Assembly (NCBI GenBank): GCA_029267955.1
Contig: JAJUHI010000002.1
Location: 1 to 46,291, forward strand
Source of the DNA: Sporobacter termitidis
GTDB lineage: Bacteria > Bacillota > Clostridia > Oscillospirales > Oscillospiraceae
Length of the DNA stretch: 46,291 bases
Reading direction: 5' to 3'
The position numbers and the translations under genes are program-made. Numbering within the stretch: position 1 is the stretch's first letter; every line of letters starts with the position of its first letter. Of the stretch, positions 1 to 9,781 are shown in pieces. A model generated the notes under the pieces. That model was not told where the DNA came from. It saw nothing but the letters and a program-made list of their open reading frames with translations, and ran no database searches.

Positions 1-254
1 CCATCCTCTCTCTTCTGCCTCGTCCCTGCATGCTTGTCCTTTTTCATGCTTGACCTTATAATTATCTCTCAATTCGCTCTGCTGTCAATCTTATCATCAA
101 CTTTGTCAGTTTTCCGGAGTTGACAAAACTCCTTGGCAACCAAAGCAGGGCGTCCATTTCGATGGGGTTTTCCATATCATTTGCCGTGAATCCTATTTTA
201 TAGCAGTCTCTTTTTTGTGTCAATTACCAAGTTTTTTTCCGTCTCAATCAGTGC

Positions 255-283
255 TTTTAAATCAATAGTATATCTGATATAAT
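255..283 (+). promoter_or_regulatory. Extended -10 promoter of the xpaC-like gene
   Basis: A perfect TATAAT at 278-283 is preceded by TG one base upstream, the extended -10 form. The -35 region at 255-260 (TTTTAA) is poor. It lies about 45 bases before the start codon. The remainder of 1-327 is AT-rich and holds no ORF I can support. Confidence 0.55.
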
Positions 284-327
284 AAAAAAAGCAAATCTAT
301 TGTCAATTTTGTTGAAAGAGAATGGCC

Positions 328-1623
328 ATGAGCAGCTGGAAAAACGATTACAACAGCAGTAATTCCCAAAATGACATAATGTCCTGGATCGTGGTTGTCA
401 TCTGCCTGGTCAGCCCCCTGTGGCCGCTCGGGCTTTTTCTGCTCCTGCGTAAAATTCGTTTCGGCAAACAGCGCGCCGGCGGCGGTTCCGGCACGCAAAA
501 CGCCTGGGGAAATACCGCCTGGCAGCAGCCTGTTTCCAACAGGCCCCAGCAGCCGCGCCAGGCCCCGCAGCAGCCTGCGCGCCCCGGGCAGGGGCAGAGC
601 CCGCGGCAGGCTTCCGGAACGTATCACGGCGCCGTACAGACGCCTTTAAATGCCCGGCAGGCGCCCCAGGGCCGGCAGAGCAAAAATAACAGGGACCGGG
701 ACGGGGCGGCCGACAAAAAACAGATGTTCGGGAAAGGTCTTGCCGTTATCATGACGCTGTCGGCCATCCTGCTGGGTCTTGCGGGCGTCGTGCTGCTGTC
801 TGCCGGCGCCGGCTCGGCCGCCGTGGCCGGGCTCAACGGCTCGAACCTCAGCATGTCCATCATCGGCGGCTTCTCCCTGCTGGGCAGCCTGATTTCTGCC
901 ATTACACGGGGCTTTGTCGTCAAACGCGGCCGCCGTTTTCAGAAGTACGCGGCTGTCGTGGGCAGCCGCCGCGTGATGGCCATCGACGATATCGCCAAGA
1001 TTGTGGGCGAGCCGCCCGAAAAAACGCAAAAATACCTGCAGATGATGATCGACGCGGGCATCTTCGGCCCTTCCGCCTACATTGACAACAATCTTGACAG
1101 CCTCGTCCTCTCCTTTGAGGACGCCGAAGAGGCGCTGAAGGAAAAACGGGGCAGGGAGGAGACCGCCGCGTCCGCCGGCAGCGACAACCCCTATGTCGCC
1201 GTCGTCAACGAGCTGCACATGCTCCGCACCGGCACATTGGACCCGAACATTTACGGCAAAATCCAGCGGATTGAAGACGTCACCGTCAAGATATTCCGGC
1301 TGGTGGAGGAAAAGCCGGAAAAGGCCCCCCAGCTCCGCCGCTTTATGAATTACTATCTGCCGACGACGCTCAAGCTGCTGCATTCCTACAATACCCTTGA
1401 AAAGCAGGGCGTTGCCGGGGAGAACATCAGCGCGGCGAAAAATGATATCGCCCGCATTCTGGACACGCTGGCGGAGGGGTTTGAACAGCAACTTGACAAA
1501 CTGTTCAGTTCCGACAAGCTGGATATTTCCGCCGACATTGACGTGCTGGAAAACCTCATGCGTCAAGACGGCCTGACGGACGACGGCATGATGATGCGGA
1601 CATCGGGCGGCGGCGGTTTTTAA
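328..1623 (+). CDS. XpaC-family (5-bromo-4-chloroindolyl phosphate hydrolysis) membrane protein
   Basis: This is a 431-residue membrane protein. One hydrophobic segment lies near residues 18-38. A Gln/Pro/Ala-rich linker follows (about 50-110), then two more membrane segments (about 135-160 and 175-195). After them comes a short winged-helix-like stretch, and the C-terminal third has the XpaC-type helical signature (LRRFMNYYLPTTLKLL) that identifies the family. XpaC was named from a Bacillus activity on an indolyl phosphate dye; its true role is unclear, and it often sits beside telA, which is not here. I chose the ATG at 328 over the one at 322 because GAAAGAG at 314-320 is then 7 bases upstream. 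The family call is good; the function is unknown. Confidence 0.7.
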   Translation: MSSWKNDYNSSNSQNDIMSWIVVVICLVSPLWPLGLFLLLRKIRFGKQRAGGGSGTQNAWGNTAWQQPVSNRPQQPRQAPQQPARPGQGQSPRQASGTYHGAVQTPLNARQAPQGRQSKNNRDRDGAADKKQMFGKGLAVIMTLSAILLGLAGVVLLSAGAGSAAVAGLNGSNLSMSIIGGFSLLGSLISAITRGFVVKRGRRFQKYAAVVGSRRVMAIDDIAKIVGEPPEKTQKYLQMMIDAGIFGPSAYIDNNLDSLVLSFEDAEEALKEKRGREETAASAGSDNPYVAVVNELHMLRTGTLDPNIYGKIQRIEDVTVKIFRLVEEKPEKAPQLRRFMNYYLPTTLKLLHSYNTLEKQGVAGENISAAKNDIARILDTLAEGFEQQLDKLFSSDKLDISADIDVLENLMRQDGLTDDGMMMRTSGGGGF

Positions 1624-1655
1624 CCCCTGTAGGGCGGTATTGGGCGTTTAAGCCG

Positions 1656-2093
1656 TTACTTTAAAAGCATATACAAAATGCCGTAGATGACGGAAAAGGT
1701 GATGCCGAAAACGATCACAGGCCCTGCTATGACAAACATTTTGGCGCTCATGCCCATAATGATGCCCTCGCTTTTAAATTCCAGCGCCGGCGCCGCCACG
1801 GAGTTTGCAAAGCCGGTGATCGGCACCAGGGTCCCCGCGCCGGCGAATTTGGCGAGGTTGTCGTATATCTTCAGACCTGTCAGCAGCGCGCCGATAAAGA
1901 CCAGGACAATGGACGTGGCGGTTGCGGCGTTTTCCTTCGGCAGCCCGGCGCCGGTAAAGCCGTTGAGGATGGCCTGGCCGATGCAGCAGATAATCCCGCC
2001 GGAGACGAAGGCCTTGAGCATGTTCGTCCAGATCGGCGATTTCGGCGACTTTTTCTCCACGTACCGGCTGTATTCATCCTTTGACATTTTCAT
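1656..2093 (-). CDS. spoVAC: Stage V sporulation protein AC
   Basis: A 145-residue inner-membrane protein of the SpoVA channel, which moves dipicolinic acid into the forespore and out again at germination; SpoVAC is described as a mechanosensitive component. The family motifs are visible: an N-terminal hydrophilic stretch, the segment GGIICCIGQAI, then LLTGLKIYDNLAKFAGAGTLVPITGFANSV with its loop, and a C-terminal SEGIIMG block followed by a last membrane helix. The length is normal. The start has GGAGGG 7 bases upstream. A perfect sigma-G promoter lies just before it (2140-2168). Unusually, no spoVAD or spoVAE follows: the next gene converges on it. Confidence 0.92.
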   Translation of the reverse strand: MKMSKDEYSRYVEKKSPKSPIWTNMLKAFVSGGIICCIGQAILNGFTGAGLPKENAATATSIVLVFIGALLTGLKIYDNLAKFAGAGTLVPITGFANSVAAPALEFKSEGIIMGMSAKMFVIAGPVIVFGITFSVIYGILYMLLK

Positions 2094-2139
2094 TGGGGTT
2101 CCCTCCAGTAGGGTAATACGTCATCGATTGCTTCGGTTT

Positions 2140-2168
2140 TAGAATGGCCTGCCGGCTTTTGATTATTC
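2140..2168 (-). promoter_or_regulatory. Sigma-G type promoter of spoVAC
   Basis: On the minus strand GAATA (2164-2168) and CATTCTA (2140-2146) are separated by exactly 17 bases. This matches the Bacillus sigma-G pattern gHATR-N17/18-cATWHTA at every position and fits forespore expression of spoVAC. Confidence 0.7.
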
Positions 2169-2185
2169 CTGAAATGCAAATAAAA

Positions 2186-2230
2186 CGGAGAGCAGCCAAG
2201 CGCCTTTAAAGGCGCGCAGCGTGCTCTCCG
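2186..2230 (-). terminator. Terminator of the ribosomal operon
   Basis: An inverted repeat CGGAGAGCA / TGCTCTCCG encloses a second palindrome (GCGCCTTTAAAGGCGC). On the minus strand a TTTTATTT tract follows. It lies just past rplQ. The other side is also A/T-rich, so it may work in both directions. Confidence 0.8.
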
Positions 2231-2268
2231 CATTTTATTGCTTGAAATAGAAAATGTATCTGTGGGTG

Positions 2269-2610
2269 TCAGACCAGCTCAATGACGGCCATTTCGGCGG
2301 CGTCGCCGCGGCGCGGGCCGGTGCGCGTAATGCGCGTGTAGCCGCCGTTGCGCTCGGCATACTTCGGCGCAAGTTCCTTGAAAACCTTTGTCATGACATC
2401 CTCCCTGGTGAGAAAGGACATGGCCTGACGCCGGGCCGCCAGGGTGTTCTTCTTGCCAAGGGTGATCATTTTCTCGGCCAGCGGCGCAATCTCCTTCGCG
2501 CGCGTGACAGTGGTCTCCATGTTCCCGCGATCCAGGAAATCCGTAACCTGCTGTCTGAGCATCGCGATGCGCTGATCTGTCGGCTTGCCGAGCTTGCGAA
2601 TACCAGGCAT
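2269..2610 (-). CDS. rplQ: 50S ribosomal protein L17
   Basis: 113 residues, last gene of the operon. The N-terminal motif [22 protein letters not shown] and the block [19 protein letters not shown] are typical of L17, which binds 23S rRNA near the exit tunnel. The gene follows rpoA by 31 bases, the classical alpha-operon end. In many Firmicutes an ECF cobalt-type transporter, truA and rplM-rpsI follow; here a terminator follows directly. Confidence 0.97.
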   Translation of the reverse strand: MPGIRKLGKPTDQRIAMLRQQVTDFLDRGNMETTVTRAKEIAPLAEKMITLGKKNTLAARRQAMSFLTREDVMTKVFKELAPKYAERNGGYTRITRTGPRRGDAAEMAVIELV

Positions 2611-2641
2611 TTTATTTGCCTCCTTAACTCAGAGTAAAAAA

Positions 2642-3592
2642 TCAGTTGTTGTCATCACTGTGGAGCGAAAGCCCCATCATCGCCAGCTTGTGGACGACTT
2701 CCTCAAGCGATTTGCGCCCGAGATTTCTGACCTTTATCATTTCTTCCTCGGTCTTGGAAATGAGATCCTCAACCGTGTTGATGTTCGCGCGCTTGAGGCA
2801 GTTAAAGCTCCGGACAGACAGATCCAGCTCTTCGATGGTCATCTCAAGCACCTTGTCTCTTTGCGTCTCGGCCTTCTCAACAACGGTGGACTTGCTGCTG
2901 ATGGACTCCGAAAGGTCCGTAAAGAGCGTGAAATGGTCGCAGAGGATTTTTGCGCCCAGAGAAACGGCGTCTCTGGCCGAGATGGTTTTATCGGTCCACA
3001 CTTCCAGCGTCAGCTTGTCAAAGTCCGTCATGTTGCCCACGCGGGTATTCTCGACGGTATAATTGACCTTCAGCACCGGGGTGTATATCGAGTCGATGGG
3101 TATCACGCCGATAATGGGCTGCTGCAGCTTGTTGCGTTCAGCCGATACGTAGCCCCGGCCGTGTCCGATCGTCATTTCGATGTTCAGCGTCGCGTCCGCG
3201 CTGAGGGTTGCGATGTGGAGCTCCGGGTTTAGGATCTCCACCTCGCTGTCGGGCTTGATGTCGCCGGCGGTGACTTCACCCTCGCCGGAGGCTTCTATAT
3301 AAATCGTTTTCGTGCGCTGGGTATGAAGCCGCGCAATAATTTGTTTGATGTTCAGGATGATTTCAGTGACATCTTCCTTGACTCCCGGAATAGTTGAAAA
3401 CTCATGCTGTACTCCGGCAATTTTAACGGATGTGACCGCAGTCCCGGGAAGAGAGGACAAAAGTATCCTGCGTAGAGAGTTGCCTAAGGTCGTTCCGTAA
3501 CCACGCTCCAGAGGTTCGACAATGTATTTGCCGTAAGAGTCGTCACCGGGCGTTTCTATGCATTCGATACGGGGTCTCTCTATTTCTACCAT
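2642..3592 (-). CDS. rpoA: RNA polymerase alpha subunit
   Basis: 316 residues, full length. The N-terminal assembly domain (about 1-230) contains the conserved [19 protein letters not shown] block that drives dimerisation. A linker leads to the C-terminal domain (about 245-312), with the helix-hairpin-helix segment [11 protein letters not shown] that contacts UP-element DNA and activators. The ATG at 3592 has AGGAGG upstream. It lies between rpsD and rplQ, as in other Firmicutes. Confidence 0.98.
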   Translation of the reverse strand: MVEIERPRIECIETPGDDSYGKYIVEPLERGYGTTLGNSLRRILLSSLPGTAVTSVKIAGVQHEFSTIPGVKEDVTEIILNIKQIIARLHTQRTKTIYIEASGEGEVTAGDIKPDSEVEILNPELHIATLSADATLNIEMTIGHGRGYVSAERNKLQQPIIGVIPIDSIYTPVLKVNYTVENTRVGNMTDFDKLTLEVWTDKTISARDAVSLGAKILCDHFTLFTDLSESISSKSTVVEKAETQRDKVLEMTIEELDLSVRSFNCLKRANINTVEDLISKTEEEMIKVRNLGRKSLEEVVHKLAMMGLSLHSDDNN

Positions 3593-3663
3593 ATATACCC
3601 TCCTTCAATGATGGCGCCATAAACGCCGCTTGTAGTCAGCTATCCAATAATGAGGGCTTGATA

Positions 3664-4290
3664 TTACTTCGAATAGAGCTCAACGATCAGCTGCTCTGTA
3701 ATCGGCAGGTCGATCTCATCTCTTGTCGGAGCGGCGACAACCTTCGCACTCAAGGAGGCAGCGTCATACTCAAGCCACTTCGGCGGCTGACGGAAGGAAT
3801 TGGCCTCGATGACGGATTTGAATTTCTCAAGATTCCGGCTTTGCTCCTTAAGCGCGATGACCATGCCGGGCTTCACCAGGAAGGACGGGATGTTGACCTT
3901 CCGGCCGTTGACGGTGAAATGCCCGTGCAGCACAAGCTGCCTGGCCTCGGCGCGGCTCATGGCAAAGCCAAGCCTGTACACTGTATTGTCAAGGCGCCGC
4001 TCTAAGAGGGAAAGCAGATTTTCACCGGTCTTGCCCTGCATTTTCCTTGCCATTTCGAAGTAACTTCTAAACTGGCTCTCAAGGACGCCGTAATATCTCT
4101 TTGCTTTTTGTTTTTCGCGCAGCTGCGTGCCGTATTCGGAGGCCTTCGCCCTGCCCTGGCCGTGCTGACCGGGCGCATAGGTGCGGCGATCGACGGCGCA
4201 TTTTTCCGTGTAGCATCTGTCGCCCTTCAGGAAGAGCTTCTGGCCTTCCCTGCGGCAAAGACGGCAGACTGCATCGGTATATCTTGCCAT
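3664..4290 (-). CDS. rpsD: 30S ribosomal protein S4, zinc-binding form
   Basis: 208 residues. The N-terminal domain carries C9, C12, C26 and C31, the zinc-binding (C+) form of S4. The S4 RNA-binding fold follows from about residue 98 ([34 protein letters not shown]). S4 nucleates assembly of the 30S body on 16S rRNA. In Bacillus rpsD is transcribed separately and autoregulated; here it lies inside the alpha operon between rpsK and rpoA. Confidence 0.98.
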   Translation of the reverse strand: MARYTDAVCRLCRREGQKLFLKGDRCYTEKCAVDRRTYAPGQHGQGRAKASEYGTQLREKQKAKRYYGVLESQFRSYFEMARKMQGKTGENLLSLLERRLDNTVYRLGFAMSRAEARQLVLHGHFTVNGRKVNIPSFLVKPGMVIALKEQSRNLEKFKSVIEANSFRQPPKWLEYDAASLSAKVVAAPTRDEIDLPITEQLIVELYSK

Positions 4291-4304
4291 AATCTGTTAC
4301 CTCC

Positions 4305-4706
4305 TTAAACTCTGCGTCTCTTCGGCGGACGGCAGCCGTTGTGAGGAATAGGCGTCACGTCTTTAATCATCGTGACCTCCAGTCCCGCCGACTGCAGTGC
4401 GCGAATTGCAGCTTCACGGCCGGAACCGGGCCCTTTGACAAAGACTTCCACGGTTTTCAGCCCATGCTCCATCGCCGCCTTCGCCGCCGCTTCGGCAGCC
4501 GTCTGCGCGGCAAAAGGCGTGGACTTTCTGCTGCCCCTGAACCCCATGCCGCCGGCCGAAGCCCAGGACAGCGCGTTGCCGCTGGTGTCAGTGATGGTGA
4601 CCATGGTGTTGTTGAAGGACGAGCTGATATGAACCGCGCCCTTTTCGATATTTTTGCGCTCGCGGCGCCTCTTGATTACTTTTTTGCCCTTAGCGGGTGC
4701 TGCCAT
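4305..4706 (-). CDS. rpsK: 30S ribosomal protein S11
   Basis: 133 residues. The motifs [18 protein letters not shown] and [16 protein letters not shown] are those of S11, a platform protein of the 30S subunit that contacts mRNA at the exit site. It begins 15 bases after the end of rpsM, in normal alpha-operon order. Confidence 0.98.
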   Translation of the reverse strand: MAAPAKGKKVIKRRRERKNIEKGAVHISSSFNNTMVTITDTSGNALSWASAGGMGFRGSRKSTPFAAQTAAEAAAKAAMEHGLKTVEVFVKGPGSGREAAIRALQSAGLEVTMIKDVTPIPHNGCRPPKRRRV

Positions 4707-4721
4707 TATTAAGCCCCTCCC

Positions 4722-5090
4722 TTACTTCTTCTTATTGGCGATCGTGCGCTTGGGACCCTTACGGGTACGAGCGTTTGTCTTGCTTCTCTGTCCGCGCACG
4801 GGAAGGCCCTTTCTGTGGCGCATGCCGCGATAGCAGCCAATCTCCGTCAGCCGCTTGATATCCAGAGCAACGGTGCGCCGGAGGTCGCCTTCGACCACAT
4901 AATTCTTGTCAATGACCTCACGAAGGGCCGCTTCTTCCGCCTCGGTGAGATCCTTGACTCTTGTGTCGGGATTGATACCGGTCGCCTCAAGGATCTTCTT
5001 TGCGCGCGTCCTGCCGATACCGTAGACGTACGTCAGGCCGATTTCGATTCTTTTATCCTTGGGCAGGTCAACACCGGAAATACGTGCCAT
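4722..5090 (-). CDS. rpsM: 30S ribosomal protein S13
   Basis: 122 residues. The helix-two-turn-helix near the N-terminus ([14 protein letters not shown]) and the basic tail after [19 protein letters not shown] are typical of S13, which sits in the 30S head, contacts the P-site tRNA and forms intersubunit bridges. It follows rpmJ in the usual order. Confidence 0.98.
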   Translation of the reverse strand: MARISGVDLPKDKRIEIGLTYVYGIGRTRAKKILEATGINPDTRVKDLTEAEEAALREVIDKNYVVEGDLRRTVALDIKRLTEIGCYRGMRHRKGLPVRGQRSKTNARTRKGPKRTIANKKK

Positions 5091-5131
5091 ACTTTTTAAT
5101 CATTCCTTTCAATCAGATGGGGTATCGGCAG

Positions 5132-5319
<188 letters not shown>

Positions 5320-5363
5320 ATGGTGTTTGTGTCCGCCGCTGCTGTTTTCATATATGTGGCTGG

Positions 5364-5582
5364 CTATTTGCTTCGCCATGTAATTCTGCCCCGGGTTAAG
5401 TCATATGGAGACATCTGAACGGTCACCTTGTCGCCCGGCAGGATACGGATGAAATTCATACGGAGCTTTCCGGAGATATGCGCCAGTATGGTGTGTCCGT
5501 TTCCGATATCCACATGGAACATGGTGTTGGGCAGAGATTCTACAACCGTGCCTTCAAGTTCAATCATGTCATCCTTTGCCAA
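5364..5582 (-). CDS. infA: Translation initiation factor IF-1
   Basis: 72 residues from a TTG start at 5582, with AAGGAGG 8 bases upstream; this gives the exact family length. The single OB-fold is evident: [22 protein letters not shown], then [23 protein letters not shown] and [20 protein letters not shown]-1 sits in the 30S A site during initiation. The upstream KOW-protein stop codon is one base away, so the two are probably translationally coupled. Confidence 0.97.
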   Translation of the reverse strand: MAKDDMIELEGTVVESLPNTMFHVDIGNGHTILAHISGKLRMNFIRILPGDKVTVQMSPYDLTRGRITWRSK

Positions 5583-5583
5583 T

Positions 5584-5871
5584 TTACATACCTCCTTTTT
5601 CTCCAGAATATTTTGACACGTATTCAGCCAGTGCACGTCGGATCTCACTGTTGGTCACCTTATCGCCGGCGCGTATTTTCTCCGCGGTCCGGCAGTCATG
5701 CCTGGCTTCCAGCCTGATATGCTTGAGCTTCTTGCGCTTCGGCTTTTCAGTGCGGCGTACCTTGCCGTCACATAGGAGCGCATAGGAGTCGTCTGTGTCC
5801 AGGACAAAAAAGATTTTGCCCTTGTCTCTGCCGTTGAGGGAGATAACTATATCGGATCTGCCTATGTCCAT
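5584..5871 (-). CDS. KOW-domain RNA-binding protein (L14e-like)
   Basis: About 95 residues from the ATG at 5871, which has AGGAG about 9 bases upstream. Residues 6-35 ([20 protein letters not shown]) form a KOW/L14e-like module, followed by a lysine-rich basic patch ([15 protein letters not shown]). Clostridia commonly carry this gene between map and infA; it is related to archaeal/eukaryal L14e and its role is not established. It starts four bases after the map stop and ends one base before infA, so it is certainly part of the operon. Association with the ribosome or nascent chain is my inference. Confidence 0.85.
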   Translation of the reverse strand: MDIGRSDIVISLNGRDKGKIFFVLDTDDSYALLCDGKVRRTEKPKRKKLKHIRLEARHDCRTAEKIRAGDKVTNSEIRRALAEYVSKYSGEKGGM

Positions 5872-5875
5872 AACC

Positions 5876-6667
5876 CTAATCTCCTGACGGGGCCCCATCC
5901 TCCATCGAGGTTTTATCCCCCGCGAAGGTGAGTATCTCAGGAGCCCCCTCCGTAATGAGTATGGTATTTTCATAGTGAGCCGACAATGTGCCGTCCAGTG
6001 TCACAACGGTCCAGTTGTCGTCGAGGACCCGGATGGCGGCGCCGCCGGCATTCACCATCGGCTCGATTGCCAGCGTCATACCCCTGACAAGCCGCACGCC
6101 CCGCCCGGGACTTCCGAAATTGGGGACCTCGGGCGGCTCGTGCATATTGGCCCCGATCCCGTGGCCCACATAATCCCTTACGACGGAAAAGCCGTGTTGT
6201 TCCACATACCGTTGGATGGCGTGGGAGATGTCAGAGATCCGATAGCCTTCGCGGGCGTATTTGATACCCTCAAAAAAGCTCTGCTTGGTAACGGCGATCA
6301 GCCGCCGCATCTCCTCCGTGCCGCGGCCCACAATAAAGGTCGCGGCGCAATCGCCCACATATCCGTCTTTCGTCACCCCGACGTCGATGCTGACCAGGTC
6401 GCCGTCCCGAAGGGGCCGGTCGTTCGGAATCCCGTGGATGACCTGATCGTTGACCGAGGCGCAGATGCTTGCGGGAAAACCGTTGTAGCCCAGAAACGTG
6501 GGGGTTGCCCCCTGGGAAATGATGAAATTGTGCACTGCCGTATCGATCTGCTTGGTCGTCACGCCGCCGGCCGTCACCATATCCCCTGCTAAAGCACGGG
6601 CAGCCGCGGCAATTTTTCCGGCGCGGCGCATGAGTTCCGCTTCTCTAACCGACTTGAGCTTTATCAT
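5876..6667 (-). CDS. map: Type I methionine aminopeptidase
   Basis: 263 residues from the ATG at 6667, inside the last codons of adk (23-base overlap). It removes the N-terminal methionine of nascent proteins. The pita-bread fold shows the five metal ligands in order: Asp in SIDVGV, Asp in YVGDCAATF, His in DYVGHGIG, Glu in LAIEPM and Glu in HYENT. This is the short Firmicute form without a zinc-finger extension. The adk-map order is classical. Confidence 0.97.
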   Translation of the reverse strand: MIKLKSVREAELMRRAGKIAAAARALAGDMVTAGGVTTKQIDTAVHNFIISQGATPTFLGYNGFPASICASVNDQVIHGIPNDRPLRDGDLVSIDVGVTKDGYVGDCAATFIVGRGTEEMRRLIAVTKQSFFEGIKYAREGYRISDISHAIQRYVEQHGFSVVRDYVGHGIGANMHEPPEVPNFGSPGRGVRLVRGMTLAIEPMVNAGGAAIRVLDDNWTVVTLDGTLSAHYENTILITEGAPEILTFAGDKTSMEDGAPSGD

Positions 6668-7301
6668 TTTTAATCCCCAGGGCCTCGAAGATGGCCATCG
6701 TTGTCTCCTCAATGGTCGGCTGGTTGTTGACGGTGATGAGCTGTCCAAGGGACAGGTAGTACGCTTTGAGCGGCTCCGTCTCCTCATGAAACACCTTCAG
6801 GCGGCGCTTCACGGTCTCGGGCTCGTCATCCTTCCGGATTGTCAGAGCACCGCCGCAGCTGTCACAGATGCCCGGCTTGTGCGGCGGCGCCGACACGATG
6901 TGGTAGGTGGCGCCGCAGGAGGCGCAGGTGCGCCTGCCCGTCATCCGCTTGCCGATCTCGTCATCCGATATTTCAATGGAGAGCGCGGTATCTATTTCGA
7001 TGCCCGCCTTCTCCAGCGCCTCAGCCTGCTTGAGGGTCCTGGGCATACCGTCAAGGATATAGCCGTTTTTGCAGTCAGGCTCCTTCAGCCGATCTCTGAT
7101 AATGCTCAGGACCAAATCGTCCGGCACAAGCCCTCCCGAATCGATAACCGCTTTCACCTTGAGACCGACAGGCGTACCGTTTTTCACGGCGGCTCTCAGG
7201 AGATCTCCGGTAGAAATCGTCGGGAGCGAGAGTCTGTTGCTGAGTATTTTGGCCTGCGTGCCTTTCCCTGCTCCGGGCGCGCCCAGTAGAACCAGTTTCA
7301 T
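6645..7301 (-). CDS. adk: Adenylate kinase, zinc-lid form
   Basis: 218 residues. It interconverts ATP plus AMP with two ADP. The P-loop is GAPGAGKGT (residues 7-15), followed by the AMP-binding TGDLLR block and the DGMPRT motif. The LID domain carries C126, C129, C146 and C149, the structural zinc site of Gram-positive kinases. It follows secY by 12 bases. Confidence 0.98.
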   Translation of the reverse strand: MKLVLLGAPGAGKGTQAKILSNRLSLPTISTGDLLRAAVKNGTPVGLKVKAVIDSGGLVPDDLVLSIIRDRLKEPDCKNGYILDGMPRTLKQAEALEKAGIEIDTALSIEISDDEIGKRMTGRRTCASCGATYHIVSAPPHKPGICDSCGGALTIRKDDEPETVKRRLKVFHEETEPLKAYYLSLGQLITVNNQPTIEETTMAIFEALGIKNDKAQVG

Positions 7302-7313
7302 TTTAAGCTCCTC

Positions 7314-8594
7314 CTATTCGAGGAAGCCCTTGTAGTGCCGCATGAGCATCTGCGCTTCCAGTTGCTTGATCGTATCCAGCGCGACGCCGACAACGATGAT
7401 GACCGATGTGCCGCCGAAGGATATGCCGGCCTTTGTATACTCGGGCATAAACCGGCTGACAATGATGGGCGCCAGCGCAATGATCGCCAGGTACAGCGCG
7501 CCGAAGAAGGTAATCTTCGTCAGCACCTTCTGGATAAACTCGCTTGTCGCCTTTCCGGGCCGGAAGCCCGGGATGAACCCGCCGTTCTTCTTGAGGTTGT
7601 TGGCAACCTCGATGGGGTTGAACTGAACGGTGGAGTAGAAATAAGCAAAGAACAAAATGAGCAGGAAGTAGATGACCGCATAGGTGACGGAGTTGGTGTC
7701 AAAGGCCTTGACAAACCAGCTGTTCGACCACTTGGGCACAAAGGAGGCAACCGTCGCGGGCAGGGATGCGATGGACTGCGCGAAGATAATCGGCATAACG
7801 CCCGACATGTTGACCTTCATCGGCAGATGGGTCGACTGTCCGCCGTACATCTTACGGCCCACAACACGCTTTGCGTACTGCACCGGGATGCGCCGCTCGG
7901 CCTGCGTCACGAGAACGATCAGTACCACCATTGCCAGGGCGCCGATCAGCAGCAGGGCCTGAGCCCACCACTGGGACTGGCCGTCCTGGACTTCCCGTAT
8001 GGAGGTGGCCAGCTGGGTCGGGAAACGGGAGACGATGCTCACAAAGAGGATCATGGAGATGCCGTTTCCGATGCCGAATTCCGTGATCTGCTCGCCCATC
8101 CACATGAGCAGGCAGCTGCCCGCGGTGAAAGAGGCAATGATCACGATGGCCGGCCAGACGCCGGTATCCACCAGCATACCGTTGTTTTTGATAAGGATAT
8201 AATAGCTGAAGCCCATGATCAGACCGATGAGAAGCGTGGAGTAGCGGGTGATGCTGGCAAGCTTCTTCTTGCCCTCCTCGCCGCCTTCCTTCTGCAGTCG
8301 CTCCAGCGCGGGGATTGCGATGGTTAAAAGCTGAATGATAATAGATGCGTTAATATACGGTTGAATGGACAGAGCGAAGATGGTCGCCCTGGAGAACGCG
8401 CTGCCCGACATGACGTTATACAGGCCGAGGACCGTATTCTGCAGGTTGCTGAAATACGTCGCCAGCTTTCCAACGTCCACGTAGGGCACGGGAACGGCAT
8501 TGCCCAGACGATACAGCAGCAGGATAAACAGCATGAAGACAAGCTTTTTCCTGAGGTCGTCTATTTTCCACGCGTTTCGTATAGTTTCAAGCAC
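7314..8594 (-). CDS. secY: Protein translocase subunit SecY
   Basis: 426 residues with ten predicted membrane helices, the pore of the Sec translocon. Typical blocks are GNAVPVPYVDVGKL near the N-terminus, the plug region, and QAERRIPVQYAKRVVGRKMYGGQSTHLPMKVN. The start is a GTG at 8594 that directly abuts the TAG of rplO, with GAGGTGG upstream inside rplO, so translation is probably coupled. No other start would keep the N-terminal helix. Confidence 0.97.
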   Translation of the reverse strand: MLETIRNAWKIDDLRKKLVFMLFILLLYRLGNAVPVPYVDVGKLATYFSNLQNTVLGLYNVMSGSAFSRATIFALSIQPYINASIIIQLLTIAIPALERLQKEGGEEGKKKLASITRYSTLLIGLIMGFSYYILIKNNGMLVDTGVWPAIVIIASFTAGSCLLMWMGEQITEFGIGNGISMILFVSIVSRFPTQLATSIREVQDGQSQWWAQALLLIGALAMVVLIVLVTQAERRIPVQYAKRVVGRKMYGGQSTHLPMKVNMSGVMPIIFAQSIASLPATVASFVPKWSNSWFVKAFDTNSVTYAVIYFLLILFFAYFYSTVQFNPIEVANNLKKNGGFIPGFRPGKATSEFIQKVLTKITFFGALYLAIIALAPIIVSRFMPEYTKAGISFGGTSVIIVVGVALDTIKQLEAQMLMRHYKGFLE

Positions 8595-9035
8595 CTAAAC
8601 CACCTCGGCCTTTCCGCCGGCCGATTCGATCTTTTGCTTTGCCGACTCGGAGAACGCAGCGGCCTTGACCGTCAGTTTTTTTGTGAGGTTGCCATTGCCG
8701 AGAATCTTAACGCCGTAGGGGCATTTTGAAATGATCCCGGAGGAGAGAAGCTCCTCTGCGCCCACCGTCGCGCCGTCATCGAAGGCCTGGAGGGCCGAAA
8801 CGTTAACAGCCGTCAAGGGCTTTGCGAATATGTTGTTGAAACCCCTTTTCGGGACGCGGCGAACCAGAGGCATCTGGCCGCCTTCAAACCCGACCCGGAC
8901 GCCGCCGCCGGAACGCGCCTTCTGGCCTTTATGGCCGCGGCCGGCGGTTTTTCCGTTGCCGCTGCCGGGACCTCTGCCTTTGCGCTTGCCGACCTTGGTC
9001 GACCCTTTGGCGGGAGAGAGATCGTGTAAATACAT
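8595..9035 (-). CDS. rplO: 50S ribosomal protein L15
   Basis: 146 residues. The glycine- and lysine-rich N-terminus ([26 protein letters not shown]) and the [18 protein letters not shown] block are diagnostic of L15, a late-assembly 23S-binding protein. It directly abuts secY, as is usual in the spc operon. Confidence 0.97.
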   Translation of the reverse strand: MYLHDLSPAKGSTKVGKRKGRGPGSGNGKTAGRGHKGQKARSGGGVRVGFEGGQMPLVRRVPKRGFNNIFAKPLTAVNVSALQAFDDGATVGAEELLSSGIISKCPYGVKILGNGNLTKKLTVKAAAFSESAKQKIESAGGKAEVV

Positions 9036-9048
9036 ACCCTGGGCCTCC

Positions 9049-9228
9049 TTATTCTTCAGTTACGGAGACGAGATAGCTGATGCGCGCAATCTTGCCTCTT
9101 GTCTGCGGATTATCGGGCTGCACGGTCTCGCTGCCGATCTTTTTCAGTCCCAAGGACTTGGCGGTTGCGACATGGCTTTCAAGTCTGCCGCTTAAGCTTT
9201 TAACAAGCTTAATTTTTAAGTTTGCCAT
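9049..9228 (-). CDS. rpmD: 50S ribosomal protein L30
   Basis: A 59-residue gene read from the minus strand between rpsE and rplO. It begins [15 protein letters not shown], contains [21 protein letters not shown] and ends in SVTEE. Length and motifs match bacterial L30. A strong purine-rich ribosome site (GGGGGCACAAC region) precedes the ATG at 9228. Confidence 0.95.
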   Translation of the reverse strand: MANLKIKLVKSLSGRLESHVATAKSLGLKKIGSETVQPDNPQTRGKIARISYLVSVTEE

Positions 9229-9239
9229 TGTTGTGCCCC

Positions 9240-9764
9240 CTAACCCTGGATTTCTTCCACGCTTTTTCCTCTGGTCTTGGCAACCTGAGCGGCATCGCGC
9301 AGTGATTTAAGGCCGACCATTGTCGCGGCGACGACATTCTGAGGATTGTTTGAGCGCAGGCATTTTGTTCTGATATCGCTGATACCGGCCGCTTCCACGA
9401 CAGCGCGGACAGCGCCGCCGGCGATAACGCCCGTACCGGCCGGGGCCGGTTTCAGCAGCACACGCCCGGCGCCGAAAGCGCCGATAACCTCGTGAGGAAT
9501 CGTGGACCCCGACAGGGTAATCGTTACGATGTTCTTTTTGGCATCCTCGATGCCCTTACGGATGGCTTCGGAAACCTCACCCGCTTTGCCGAGGCCGAAG
9601 CCGACGCGCCCCTTGCCGTCGCCGACGACGCAGAGGGCCGAAAACTTGAAGATACGTCCGCCCTTTACCGTTTTGGACACGCGGTTCAAGGAAACGACTT
9701 TCTCCATAAACTCAGACTGAGCTTCTTCTTTTCTGTTTTCTCTTCTGTTGCTTGAATAAGCCAT
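9240..9764 (-). CDS. rpsE: 30S ribosomal protein S5
   Basis: 174 residues. The dsRNA-binding-like N-terminal domain ([41 protein letters not shown]) and the C-terminal block ([20 protein letters not shown]) are typical of S5, which shapes the mRNA entry channel and affects decoding accuracy. The residues before EKVVSLNR form a short charged extension common in Clostridia. Confidence 0.98.
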   Translation of the reverse strand: MAYSSNRRENRKEEAQSEFMEKVVSLNRVSKTVKGGRIFKFSALCVVGDGKGRVGFGLGKAGEVSEAIRKGIEDAKKNIVTITLSGSTIPHEVIGAFGAGRVLLKPAPAGTGVIAGGAVRAVVEAAGISDIRTKCLRSNNPQNVVAATMVGLKSLRDAAQVAKTRGKSVEEIQG

Positions 9765-9781
9765 GTTGTTTCCTCCCCCCG

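Noticed and set aside
120-148. TTGACA at 120-125 as a promoter of the xpaC-like gene
   Set aside because: No -10 hexamer lies at a suitable distance; the extended -10 at 275-283 is better placed.
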